64,000 bases of DNA from Mixophyes australis (Eukaryota > Chordata > Amphibia > Anura > Limnodynastidae). The stretch covers positions 73,274,505 to 73,338,504 of the forward strand of contig JAVHZZ010000005.1 of NCBI GenBank assembly GCA_036250195.1, given 5' to 3'. The notes beneath the pieces were generated by a model that ran no database searches, had not been told where the DNA came from, and saw only the letters and a program-made list of their open reading frames with translations. The translations under genes and the position numbers were made by a program. Shown in pieces: positions 12,487-22,811 of this stretch. Numbering within the stretch: the first letter of the stretch is position 1; each line of letters begins with the position of its first letter.

Positions 12487-12586
12487 CATAGGTCTTTATA
12501 TTCAATCTAGGTGCATTGCTGCACAAATGCTTTACTTTACTTCCCTGCTTTCTCTGCATATTGCCAGCTAAATGCCTCCTTTTGTT

Positions 12587-12589
<3 letters not shown>

Positions 12590-12634
<45 letters not shown>
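12590..12634. repeat. (TA)n microsatellite
   Basis: A pure TA run followed by ATT triplets at 12635-12650. Confidence 0.95.
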
Positions 12635-12637
<3 letters not shown>

Positions 12638-12650
12638 ATTATTATTATTA

Positions 12651-13724
12651 ACTGTCCTGCACAGCAAACTCTAGGTTGATCAACAGGGAGTCATCTTAAC
12701 TCAATTCAGCAGAACACAATGCAACTAAAAGCAAGTGATCTGAACTATTTATTATAATTTTCAATATATAAATATATACATTTAATATAATATAGATAAT
12801 GTATTTTCAAAGACCTTACTTTGCAGGGGATCTGAGTTTGCTTTATTTGAATCACACTATATATTACACATCACAGACCCTTCATGTAGGTGATTAATAA
12901 TATATGTGTCATTTTTGCCATTAAAATGAAGTGGACACTTGTGTATGTGTTGTATTTAAATGTTTTCTTTGGACATTACAGGTCCCAGCATGGGTTTGCA
13001 GCCATGAAGTATGCCTGTGCTTGTAGTAATAGTGTTACTTAATAGCAGCCTGGTCATCCTGGGACCTGTAGTGCACCAGGGACAAATTACTTTCATGTAT
13101 TATTACATGTATTATTACTATTATTATTATTATTATTATCATCCCACATCGGTCAGGGAAAGGCTGTAGTGCTTTCATAACAGGGGTGGGTACCTTTACG
13201 GAGGGAGGCATCTTACAAACAACTGTCAGGAATAGAACTACAAACTGTCACAAAAGTATGGAGTACAGGAAACACAGCAAACATACCTAGCTAAATACAA
13301 ATGAGGGAGTGGTAGGCTCCCAAGAATGCAAATTAAATATGTCTCCTCGACCAAAATCAAAAATCCAAAGATGCTGATTATTTTTATTTTGGGGGGGGGG
13401 GGGGGGGGGGGGGTGAGGGAGGCAGGGGTTGAAAAATGTATTTTCAAATTTAACATGGTAAAGTGACATGAGGCACATAGATTAATCTTACAAAAAATTA
13501 CTTTTAAGAAATTAAAAAATATAGATATATAAAAGAGATAGGCAAGCCATCAAAAATAAAAGGAAGCATGGCATGAGATTGGCCAGTTTATGTAGTGACT
13601 GAGATATCTTAGCAAACAACGAAGTTCTATTGGCAAGATTTGCCTGTTAGATAAGATTTATTGTCAGCACTAAATATATATGTATTTGAATGGTGATATA
13701 TATGTGTGTGTGTGTGAGTGTGAG

Positions 13725-13765
<41 letters not shown>
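12651..13765. other. Mixed AT-rich DNA with a small palindrome and homopolymer
   Basis: The arms 'acaggtcccagcatg' (12979) and 'catcctgggacctgt' (13052) form a short inverted repeat of about 90 bp overall. An (ATT)n run lies at 13100-13140, a G-run of about 23 bases at 13391-13413, and GT/TA dinucleotides at 13705-13765. I see no coding sequence. Confidence 0.6.
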
Positions 13766-13768
<3 letters not shown>

Positions 13769-14167
13769 GAGAAGGTACAGCATTCACAGGAATCCGACAC
13801 AGGTATGCTGAACCATTTAACTGTTTATTAGCAGTTGTCAGGATGGTAAAACAGTTCCAACGCTATCATATCCAGAAACAGCACACAAAAATCCCCACAA
13901 CCTATATCTGGCTAGACATTACTTCCCTGTCTGCAAGCCGGCCACTTACTGGCATCGGTGGTCCCACCCACACATACAGACAGTGTCTTTATCCTCCACC
14001 CCAAGCACTACAAACAAATCACACCCATGTGGAACACCTGAGTGTGTGTGTGTGCTAAAAGACGATCCCAGGGAGCCTTTAAACCTGTCTGCAGCCTGCT
14101 GCTTCAGACTAGTTGTGTTTCTACCAGTTCCATAGAGGAACTGTGGCAAATATGCCTCTTTGCCACA
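13766..14167 (-). mobile_element. 3' LTR of an internally deleted gypsy element
   Basis: On the minus strand it starts TGTGGCAAAGAGGCATATTT and ends ...CTTCTCACA, abutting a (TA)n array at 13765. It contains the minus-strand block shared with the LTR at 12121 ('ttgtcaggatggtaaa' on plus). A purine tract (AAAGGGGAGAGG) lies immediately upstream of the LTR start, in the position expected of a polypurine primer. Confidence 0.72.
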
Positions 14168-14338
14168 TACCTCTCCCCTTTGAGTCGCCACCCTTTATGA
14201 CGCTGACACTGCGGAGAGCGCATCCCTGCAGGAAAGGGCATCTGTATTTGTGTACAGACTCCCTGGCCTACGCTCCACTGTGAAGTGGTAGGGCTGCAGC
14301 GCCAGGAACCATCTAGTTACCCGGGCATTCACTTCCTA
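14168..14338 (-). pseudogene. Gypsy RNase H C-terminal relic plus polypurine tract
   Basis: The minus strand from about 14333 reads NARVTRWFLALQPYHFTVE then RRPG and DALSCRD. This matches the end of the Ty3/gypsy RNase H domain (W..L L..Y.F...HRPG...ADALSR). The reading frame runs to the PPT at 14168-14184 beside the 3' LTR. Everything from gag to most of pol is missing, as is integrase, so the element has undergone very large deletions. RNase H normally degrades the RNA strand during cDNA synthesis. Confidence 0.65.
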
Positions 14339-14383
14339 GTTCCTGTACCAGGGGAACTGTGGCAAATATGCCTCTTTACCACA
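14339..14383 (-). mobile_element. 45-bp tip of the 5' LTR
   Basis: This nearly repeats the first 45 bases of the 3' LTR at 14123-14167 (minus start TGTGGTAAAGAGGCATATTT). A (TA)n run follows at 14384. Together with the 3' LTR it defines an element lodged within a TA array. Confidence 0.65.
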
Positions 14384-14399
14384 ATATATATATATATAT

Positions 14400-14777
14400 T
14401 TACATACATACACACATACACTAGCAGATAAATGTACAGGTCTTAATAAGTTATTGTGCCTACATGTAACACCCCTTTTCCCGTAGATCAGTTGGGTGTC
14501 TATGTAAAGTCTATTGTGACCTGTGGTTTTTCCTCTACTTCTATTCTCAGTTAGTGCAGTGCCTCCACCTTGGTCTGAGTGCAGTAGGCTCTTCATTGGG
14601 ATGTGTTCTTGCCAAGCAACACCAGAGGGAGACCAAGGAACCCTCCCCCCCTACTAACAAAACCACAGGCACACACAGAAAAAGACAGCTATAAGCAAAT
14701 TGGTCTTTGAAAGCCACGCCGGAAGGTTTATTGATTGGGCGCGCGCTCTCAAAGGATTTTCATGTCTAATTAGACTT
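14400..14777. other. Possible LTR-like sequence, unassigned
   Basis: A possible LTR start 'tgtaacacccctt' lies at 14466, but I find no matching end and no internal domain. The short minus-strand frame at 14336-14596 has no recognisable motif beyond the RNase H relic next to it. Confidence 0.3.
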
Positions 14778-14932
14778 TATGGGGGAAATTCAACTAGCCG
14801 CGTTGCTGTAAAAAGTAATATGGCCTTCGCACTATTACGGTAATAGTGCGCTTAAATGCAGTTATTATGGTAATTTCAATTCCGGGTTAACTTTTCCGTA
14901 ATAACGGTAAAAGAAATTGAATTCCCCCCTAA
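14778..14932. mobile_element. Short palindromic MITE (~150 bp)
   Basis: The left end GGGGGAAATTCAA (14781) and the right end TTGAATTCCCCCCT are inverted copies. The interior also contains 'actattacggtaatagt', a perfect local palindrome, and mirrored 'ttacggtaa' motifs. Flanks TAT/TAA are consistent with a 3-bp TWA-type duplication but are not decisive. Confidence 0.6.
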
Positions 14933-14993
14933 ATATACCAACATATAATATCCAATGGCGCACGCAGGGGGGGTTTCTGAGTCTCTATAAACT

Positions 14994-15030
14994 CCTAAGT
15001 GAAAGCTAATAGCGAAACGCGCGTCGGCGG
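14994..15030 (+). ncRNA. Hammerhead-ribozyme-like motif A
   Basis: In order: CC-TAAGTGA (canonical CTGATGA, altered), a short stem II (AGC-TAAT-AGC), GAAA at 15014-15017, the self-complementary stem III ACGCGCGT and the cleavage-site triplet GTC at 15023-15025. Stem I is weak here. The core mutations suggest it is no longer active. Confidence 0.5.
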
Positions 15031-15823
15031 ACGCCGCGCTCGCTGCTCTGAATTTGTTAGCCTCTACCAATAAAAAGCTCAGCAAATAGGACATATAGCG
15101 GTTATCTAGCTGTAGATAGATAGCAGAGGGTCAACAGGAAGAATTAGCTAGGCACGGAGTGCAGATATTATGCCCTCACTGTAGCAGACATTATACTTAG
15201 AGCGGGTATTCCGCCATAGAAAATTAGCAGTCTGGTACCAAGAAAGACAGTGGGGCACTAAGTGCAGGTAGCCTTGTACCTCACAGCTACAGAGGTTAGC
15301 CTGAACAGATAAGATTGGTTAACAAATACGATATAAACTTATATCTGTAACGGAGTCTACAGCTTTGAGGATTTAGTGAAAGCTATATTTTGCCTATAGA
15401 TGTATGAGGAAATGCCCTATACCGTAACAAAATTACTATAGATACATTGTAATCAATGATAGGCTACACTGAATCTGCTATCTATAAATATATGTTCCTA
15501 GGCTGAGAGTAATGGTGAAATTAAGCTATAACAAGGGCTGGTGATATAATTAAACACATTTATTGGGAATTAATAAACCAGTCAATCAGAGCAGGGTCGC
15601 GGCAGGACAAGGGTTACTTGTCTTCTTAACAGTTTATGTTATAACTCACATGATATGTCATTACAAGTTTTAATATTTCGCTACTAGAACAATTTTATCA
15701 ATGTATTAATAAAGATTTATCTAAAGATTTCATTACGAAATTAATACACATCTATATATTTCTAAACTCATTTCAAGAGTGCCCCATAAGATCATCCTTT
15801 TCTTTCCTCTCAATCTGTATAAA
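14996..15823 (+). mobile_element. Penelope-like repeat with hammerhead-type motif, 14-bp duplication
   Basis: The insert is bounded by the direct repeat TCTCTATAAACTCC at 14982-14995 and 15824-15837, an exact 14-bp target duplication. Its 5' edge coincides with a hammerhead-like core and its 3' end has 'caagagtgcccc' followed by a pyrimidine tail. The same tail phrase ('gagtgcccct') ends the related repeat at 28534-29515. It has no coding capacity. Penelope-like assignment is inferred from the known association of minimal hammerhead ribozymes with these retroelements. Confidence 0.6.
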
Positions 15824-15866
15824 TCTCTATAAACTCCCCCCTGCGCTAACTAAGTTGCCACTGTCC

Positions 15867-15969
15867 TATACAGCAGCCGCGGCGCTGTCAAAGAAGCGTC
15901 CGCGGCGGTGCTGTATTGTATACAGCACCGCCGCAGATGCTTCTTAGACAGCGCCGCGGCTGCTGTATA
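15867..15969. repeat. Near-perfect GC-rich inverted repeat, 49-bp arms
   Basis: The arms 15867-15915 and 15921-15969 are reverse complements at 46 of 49 positions, with a 5-bp spacer. Two of the three mismatches are C/T differences at CpG-like positions. Confidence 0.88.
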
Positions 15970-16073
15970 GAACAGCGCTGCCGAAACGGAGCAGCTCTCT
16001 CTCGGGGTTTTTTTTTTTTGGGTCGGCGGGGGGAAACCCCCCCCCCCCCCCGACAATCCTCCGTGCGCCGCTG

Positions 16074-16791
16074 ATATCTCTTATGTAAACTGTATTTTAA
16101 AAGTATCCCTTTAAAACAGATGAAATATAGTGAATGTACAAGAATATAATGCAATAACTTAACCTTTCTTACCCTAGCCAAGAGGTACCTCTACCTTAAA
16201 TGCTTACTTGCAATTATTCTCCAACTATAATAATGTCTAGCAATAGTACATTCTAAACCGAGCACATATCCACTGACTTAACATGTTATATATGAATATA
16301 TGCATATTTAGCAATAAAATGCAGTTAAGTGGTTTTATGAGGAAATTAATGACAAGCAAATGTCTCTCTACTTCTCTATCCCAGAAACAGTAGACTATGG
16401 TAGAAACGGCTCCAGAATAAAGTCGCTAGTGTCAGTTTTCCTTAGCTTTGTCCAAAATACATCTCTTTGGTGACACATTGTAGTATCCCTCACTTTTCTA
16501 ATAAGAACAATCTCTAGTCTGTCTTTATCCCTGCGGAATATGACTTGAAGAAGTTAGGCTTGTACATACTCTCCTTCTTGTCTCATCCTATTACACAGGC
16601 CCAGTCTTGCAGTGAGCTATCTCTACCCTGTACTTCACTGTAATGAATGTCACTGGTCTTAGATAAACTTTTTTGTTTAGTGCAGATGTTCACAATACAT
16701 CTCAGTCTCTGATCCCTAACTATGTTTCCCTATCACTACCCCTGATAGTTTATCACAGCCCCAAATTGTCTTCAGACTCTCCCCACTAAGT

Positions 16792-16794
<3 letters not shown>
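16074..16794. other. No recognised feature
   Basis: AT-rich sequence with no termini, domains or repeats that I can assign. Confidence 0.5.
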
Positions 16795-16840
<46 letters not shown>

Positions 16841-16845
16841 AGTAT

Positions 16846-16880
<35 letters not shown>
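16795..16880. repeat. (TA)n / (TG)n microsatellite
   Basis: Two TA runs separated by a short TG run and adjoining a truncated LTR. Confidence 0.9.
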
Positions 16881-16881
<1 letters not shown>

Positions 16882-17084
16882 ATTCCTCCTTAAATAGCGA
16901 GTGGATCATGCTGATCAGCATCGGCGGCGGAGCAGAGTTAGGGGACATTGCCGGACCTTCCATTGCCTAGCAATGGAACACACATGTGCACTGGAGTCGG
17001 CCCGATAGCTGGTTCTGCCTGCATCTGGCAGCCAAGAGAACAGAAGACGGCCATCCCAGAATGGAAGGGGGATGGCGCCTGACA
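16881..17084 (-). mobile_element. Gypsy LTR fragment, minus strand
   Basis: The minus strand starts TGTCAGGCGCCATCCCCC at 17084, the same as the LTR of the gypsy element ending at 40763. It runs through a 'ctatttaagg' TATA-like box at about 16890 before being cut by (TA)n. Only the promoter-proximal U3 part remains. Confidence 0.75.
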
Positions 17085-19587
17085 AGTACATATGATTGTT
17101 CATATTCAGATATAAATTAAATTGGTAGAGAAAGAAACAAGTTGTATTTTTTCACAATTAATATTTACTGTTGTTTCCATTATAGTTGATAAAGATGGTT
17201 GCCTTGAAGAGGTTGCCTACTTTAGGACATCCTACTTAGGAGCTGCCACCCTGAATAGTGATTTAGTGGTGGTACTTACCTTGCCCACCCACAATTACTT
17301 TTTTACTAAAAGCTGCTCCTAGGTGGCAGTAAAGCACACTTCTAATGCAGAAGTTCTAATGGATGTGCATGCTATAAACCACTGCCATGAGGTTTGTTGC
17401 GAATTCTGCACTTAATTGTGTAAGTGCCATGGGCAATTTGATCAGACGACACATTTAACACACCTCCCTTCCATAGCACAGTAAATGCTATGTATGGTAT
17501 GGATCCCCCAGCACTGAAAGCTTTATTTTATAACAGTGGGAAGAGCCACTGAACACCCTCCAAAGCAGTACACAGGAGGAAAATGAATTAGGGTGTCCCA
17601 AAGTGGACAATTTCTTTAACTTTGTGTTGTGAATGATCTAATGCTCTAATCACCCATTCCCGCCATTGCTCCCTGTGATCCCATGCCCAACCACATGCCA
17701 TAAATGTAAAATATATAAATGGAAATAGTTCAGCCTGTGGTTGAATGTTTATAATATTTATCATTCCTGGAAACTTTCTCAGCTTTTTAAATATGTCTGT
17801 TATTTTCTCATTTAAAAATCCAATGGAAATCTTCTTTCTTGCCACAGTCCATAGTCCAGAGAAATGTTAATTAAGTAATGCAAATAAATGGCCACAACTT
17901 TATATAATATAGCAGCTGCACTAATTAACAAATTAGTATCAGCTGGAGAGGTGAATCCTCAAACATCCAATCAGAAGTGGCTAAGTAGTACTGCTGAGGT
18001 CATCATCATCATTGAGTATTGCTGCATCATCCCACCAGGGATACGACTCCTTACAGGTGTATATGTGTCTGGGTCCAGTACTACTCCAGTTACAATTATG
18101 TTAAAATGTCCCTACTGTACTCAACGTACACTTCCCTCCAGTTGTAAGGAGTAGCAAAATGTAGCAAAATCTGCATACGGTCATATGCGTATGCATTATT
18201 GGTGCGCCTGCACAATATACAAATGCAGATTTAAAGCAAATAAAACAAACATGCTTCCAACTCTACATGAGCCAAATAGAGAAGAACCATTTAATTCAAT
18301 AGAACACTATGCAGTGCACACAGAAGACAGACCATCTGCGTGAAATGTAAATAAAAAATACAATAATAAATACAAAAAAATAGTCAGGGAATGCTCCAGA
18401 ATAACTACAAACATTAAATGTAGCACCCATAGCAGACTCTTGGCATCAATGTACCATTCTGGAGCTATATGTAGTGTTACGGGCACTGTTATTGTAGACT
18501 AGGACATTTATATGTATCCATCAGTTAGCTATAAGGAATGTCTATGGGAAATGCAGGTGGCAAAAACATTGCACCAAGGTTGTGGTATAAATGTTGACTG
18601 CAGTAGAAATTAAATTGATTAATATAACTTGCCTATGCTGTCCATTAGTAAAGGTGTCGTGATGTGTAATGTTGCATGAGTATATGTATGGTGGCTTGGT
18701 TAAAATATGTGTAGCGGTAGTGGGAGGGGTATTACTAATTAGCAACATGAGTGGGAGTGTAGAAGTAACTGTAATAACTATGAATGTATGCAGCTGTTGT
18801 ATGGTGGCATATTGGTTCTATTATGTAGGGATAGAGGACAATCAGGTCGAAAAGAAGAATTTACAAATGCACAATTTGGCCTGTAGCACATCTTCCATGT
18901 TTTGATGTTATAAGCCATTTTTGCAGAAATATGACAATCCTTACAGTAAACACAATTATCCTTGTATCAATATTGTAGCATCTATGGGCATGCAACAATT
19001 TGAATCTTCCTTTTGTAGTCATTGGTTGGAACTGGACTTTCATAACTTAATGTAGGCTGGGCACACTCATTGGACTTGAGGTTCACCCATATACAAAAAT
19101 TTGATTTTATTTAGCAGGATGATATATAAACTAACAGACTTTTAGAGCATCCACTAAAATGCACACATAGACACTCATATATACAGAGAAAAGCTATGTG
19201 TAGTAATATATGATATAAAGATTTCTGACTGCTTTGGGTAATTTTTGTTTCTGAAGCTAATTAATGATAAAAGATTATATTGCATTTAACACTTTAAGCT
19301 GATTGTATTAGTTCCTACAACAATTACCTTCTAATACAAATAACATTAGTTAGTTTGGATAAATATAATGTAGAGTTGGCAAGGGAATCATAAATAATTG
19401 ATACTCATGAAGATATCTAGAAAATTGTAAATCTGTGCTGGGTACAGAAGGGTCAATGTCAACAGTTTAAATGTGATTTGAGTATGGCTCTTTTAATGCT
19501 ACTACTGAAAAAATGAAATTACTCCTCCTAGGCCCTTCACCATCTTTTGGTGTGCTTTCAAGCTCCTGCAGACCAATTGGTAAACAA
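17085..19587. other. Unrecognised 2.5-kb stretch
   Basis: AT-rich DNA. Several 60-90 codon frames occur on both strands (for example 17122-17322 and 17888-18154) but none shows a domain, a splice-flanked exon pattern or homology I recognise. At 18160-18200 'gcatacggtcatatgcgtatgc' forms a small palindrome. Confidence 0.5.
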
Positions 19588-20447
19588 TAGAGATGCGCAG
19601 GTTCGGTTCCCCGAGAACCGAACAACCCAAACTTAGCAGATCCAGCTCGGTACTTTTGCGTGCCCTCGGAATTGAGAAAGAGGCAAAACGTCATCGTTAC
19701 GTCGTCGGAATTCAGATCTCGCGTGTTTTTGATTCTATAAGTACCGCCATCCGTGGTGATCCAGTGCCATTTCACAGAAGGACAAAGGAGGGGTTGCACC
19801 ATTCTTGGCAGTCTCTAGTGCAGTTGGGCAGCGTCATAGGTAGAAATGAAAGAGAAGGGGTAACAGTGTTCTTCAAAGTCTCCAGTGACATTCAGGAGAG
19901 CTCCATTGCTCCTTTGCCAATTGCCATTGCTGAAATATAAATAATAGGTCTGGCAGGCTCAATCTTCTAAATTTGCAGTCACATTATACTTTGTTATGTA
20001 GGTAAAACACAAAGAGGAGAGCTCCATTGCTAATTGTCATTGCTGAAATAGAAATAATAGGGCTGGCAGTCTTGATCTTCTAAATCTGCAGTCACATTGT
20101 ACTTTGTTATCAAAATGCATTCACAGCAGTACACAGAAGACCAGGAGCACCAAGCAGCTTCTGGCACCAGAGCCGTAACTTAAAATTTTAGCGCCTGCGG
20201 CGAGAAACAAAAATTCCACCCCCATAGCCCTCAATTTTAGCCAAATGAACCTAAAATATTCATAAACTGTGCCTCGATTCAGTGTTGCACCCTGGGCAGT
20301 TGCCCCTATCGCTCAGCCCTACTTACGGCTCTGGCTGGCACCAGTCATAATGATAGTAATCCATCTAAGTCATCTGCTAAAGCCTATGTTAAAGAGCATA
20401 GTGTTTTTAAGACAGGGAAACAAAAATGTAAAAAAACACTCTTTACC
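19588..20447 (+). mobile_element. 5' flank of hAT copy 2: long inverted terminal region
   Basis: It starts TAGAGATGCGCAGGTTCGG. The first 130 bp are the reverse complement of the right end of copy 3 (55590-55716, ending ...GAGCATCTCTA). About 19830-20120 is the reverse complement of the 3' subterminal repeats. About 20355-20440 is the reverse complement of the 3' flank just downstream of the transposase in copy 3 ('aagtcagggaaacaaaaatg'). The 5' and 3' flanks of this family therefore appear to be inverted copies over several hundred bases. A separate MITE sits at 20168-20333. Confidence 0.65.
20168..20333. mobile_element. 166-bp hAT MITE (CAGAGCCGTAA termini)
   Basis: It begins CAGAGCCGTAAC and ends TTACGGCTCTG. 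Flanks are TCTGGCAC (20160-20167) and GCTGGCAC (20334-20341), an 8-bp hAT-type duplication with one mismatch. A truncated relative lies at 35867-36015 ('ccgtatctaggg' and 'ccccaggcgctaaaa'). Confidence 0.75.
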
Positions 20448-20876
20448 TTGGTCAAGAAAGAAAGACCTGTAATCCAGGCAAAGTTATCTGCAGAAAAAAA
20501 TAAAATTGTCAACATGCCACTCTACACACGCAGTGGCAAGGAAAGAATGAGGCCTTCGCCTTTCTCTATGAGTGCTAGTTCTGCAACTGTCACTGAGTAT
20601 TCTTCTTGTAAGGTCAGTCATGACCAAGCAAAACCTTGCCATTCGGACTCCAAAAGTGGTGTCCAAATACTTTCACGAGTAAAAGCCGAGCTGGAAGAAA
20701 ACAGTAAGGCATTAGAGGAAAATGTATGTTCAGATTCAGAAATGGTACAAATCCCTGAGGAGAGTCTATCCACGGGTGCTATGTGTAATTCTGACCTGTC
20801 TGATAGTGTACCCATAATGTGCCCCTTTCAGCATTTCTGCAGATGTGTGCATGAACAGTCCAAGTGTAGCCAGTGA
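20448..20876 (+). pseudogene. hAT copy 2, N-terminal transposase segment
   Basis: A 142-codon frame that is acidic and Ser-rich with no recognised domain. It overlaps in another frame the segment encoding the BED finger, so a frameshift separates the two parts. Position just upstream of the BED finger and the shared hAT flanks identify it as the N-terminal region of the transposase. It is the only copy of this part in the window. Confidence 0.5.
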
Positions 20877-21504
20877 TACACAAATTGAGGATGCCACTTT
20901 GGAATTGCAACAGGATGAGGGTGATATTTGTGTAGCTGACGAGGGCGCTAATGAGGATGTTGATAAGGATGATGTTGTTTGTGTCAGTCCTGCACGAGTG
21001 GAAGCAGTTCTTGCACGTGATGAGAAGAAGGCCATTGTCATGCCTGGGCATAAGACCAAAAAATCCACCTCTTATGTGTGGAATCATTTTTACCCAAATC
21101 CTGACAACAGTTGTCTAGCCATTTGTAGCATTTGTAAAGCCACAGTCAGTAGAGGTAGGGACCTTAACCATCTAGAAACCTCATCCATGTTACACCATTT
21201 GAAGCGAGTTCATGGCAAGCTGTTGGGAAAATTGGAAACTTATGCTAAAAAAATAACAACAAGCAGTCCATCATCAGCTAGGTCCCTTCTCTCAGCTAGA
21301 TCCCGACACCTGCAATCTACACCCACAACACCGTCCTCATCAATATCCTCAGTAGCAATTGGAGTTAGTCCTGCATCCAAGTTACTAAGGCTAGATGACC
21401 CCTCCACTATCCTGGATTCCTCAGAAGAATTCTTGAGCGTTGGGCCCACTGCTGCTGCTGCTGCTGCTGGGGGTGAATCTTCATCCCAGAAGCATACCAA
21501 GTAG
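20845..21504 (+). pseudogene. hAT copy 2, BED zinc-finger segment
   Basis: A 219-codon frame. An acidic stretch is followed at about residues 75-125 by a BED-type finger: SYVWNHF, then CSICKA, then LHHLKRVH. This gives the aromatic pair, C-x2-C and H-x4-H spacing expected of BED domains, which bind transposon ends in hAT transposases. After the finger comes a Ser/Thr-rich linker and an Ala run from GCT repeats (about 21447-21470). The frame ends in a stop before the catalytic region, which resumes at 21529 in another frame. It resembles ZBED-type hAT transposases. Confidence 0.85.
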
Positions 21505-21528
21505 AAGACTACTAGTAGTTTACAACAA

Positions 21529-22811
21529 TTGACTGTTAAACAATCCTTTGCAAGAGGAAGCAAGTATGAAAGCTGTCACCCAGTTGCAAAGCGGATCACA
21601 GACGCCATGGCGACAATGCTAGTATTAGATCTGCATTCGATTTCCACTATTAATGCAGCTGGATTTATACAATTACTTGAGGTCTTCTGTCCCCATTACC
21701 AAATTCCATCATGGCACCATTTTACTAAAAAAGCTATTCCTCACCTCTACCAGAAAGTTCGTAAAAATGTAATTATTGGGCTTCAAAATGCCATTCTACC
21801 CACTGTTCATTTAACCACAGATATGTGGACAAGCGGAACTGGCAAACTAAAGATTATATGACTGTGACAGCCCACTGGGTTGGTGATTCGCCTTCACCAG
21901 CAGGAACAGCAGCAGCATGTACCCAAGTAAGTCAAATTTTTCAGAGGCAGGCTACTCTCTTTATCATAGGCTTCACTAAGAGGCATACAGCTAACAATCT
22001 GTTACAAAAACTAAGGGATGTCATTGCAACATGGCTTATCCCACTTGGAGTCGCCTCGGGATATGTCATTTCTGATAACGCCACCAATATTGTGAGAGCA
22101 TTACAGCTGGTTGAATTCCATCACATTCCCTGTTTTGCTCACACAATAAAATTGGTGGTGCAGAGCTTTTTAAAAAATTATAGGGATATGCAGGAGATGC
22201 TGTCTGTGGGCTGTAAAATATCTGGACATTTCAGGCATGTAGGAGATTGCAACAGCTACAAGAGCAATTTAATTTGCCATGCCACCGACTGAAGCAAGAG
22301 GTGGTGACAAGGTGGAATTCCACCCTGTATATGCTTCTGGGGATGGAGGAACAGCGAAAAGCCATCCATGCTTACTCCACAAACAATTACATTGGGAAGG
22401 AGGGGGGATGTATTTTACTCAAGCGCAGTGGAGAATACTTTCGGTGTTGTGCAATGTGCTGAAACCATTCGAAGTAATCACCTGTGAAGTGAGTTCAGAT
22501 ACTGCTAGCTTGAGTCAAGTGATTCCCTTAATTAGACTTTTGGAAAAGCAGCTTGAAAAGCTGAAGCAGGAGATTAAACAAAGCAATTATGCTAAATATG
22601 TCGGACTTGTAGATCAAGTATTTTATTCTCTTCGCCAGAATCCAAGAGTTATCAAATTTTTGAAATCGGATCACTACAGTTTGGCGACTGTGCTTGATGC
22701 TCAGTTTAAGACCTATCTCTTCTTTTTGTTTCCAACTGACCCAGACCTGAACAGATGCAAGGAGCTCCTGGTTAGCAAGATGACAGCTAAAATGTTACAT
22801 GACAGGACCAC
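21529..22811 (+). pseudogene. hAT copy 2, RNase H-like catalytic region
   Basis: Three overlapping frames (21529-21861, 21825-22292, 22279-22842) carry successive transposase blocks: ILPTVHLTTDMWTS, HWVGDSP, GYVISDNATNIVRAL, IPCFAHTIKLVVQ and VTRWNSTLYMLL. These are characteristic hAT blocks: the first catalytic Asp in TTDMW, the second in SDNATN, the C/H pair in CFAHTI, and the RWNST motif. Frameshifts at about 21845 and 22280 break the chain. At 22812 an LTR interrupts the sequence before the C-terminal dimerisation domain. It would excise and insert hAT elements but cannot be made whole here. Confidence 0.88.

Larger units (their letters stand above)
14953..16073. mobile_element. GC-rich palindromic MITE interrupted by a Penelope-like repeat
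   Basis: The termini 'caatggcgcacgcagg' (14953) and 'cctccgtgcgccgctg' (ending 16073) are inverted copies. The host sequence is only 14953-14995 plus 15838-16073; an 828-bp insertion sits between. Its interior has a 49-bp-armed hairpin (15867-15969). The CAG-type terminus suggests a hAT relative, but I could not define an 8-bp duplication. Confidence 0.65.

Noticed and set aside
13391..13413. G-run of about 23 bases as a G-quadruplex regulatory site
   Set aside because: A single uninterrupted homopolymer with no gene nearby; length may also be a sequencing or assembly uncertainty. Same for 5863-5876 and 16038-16052.
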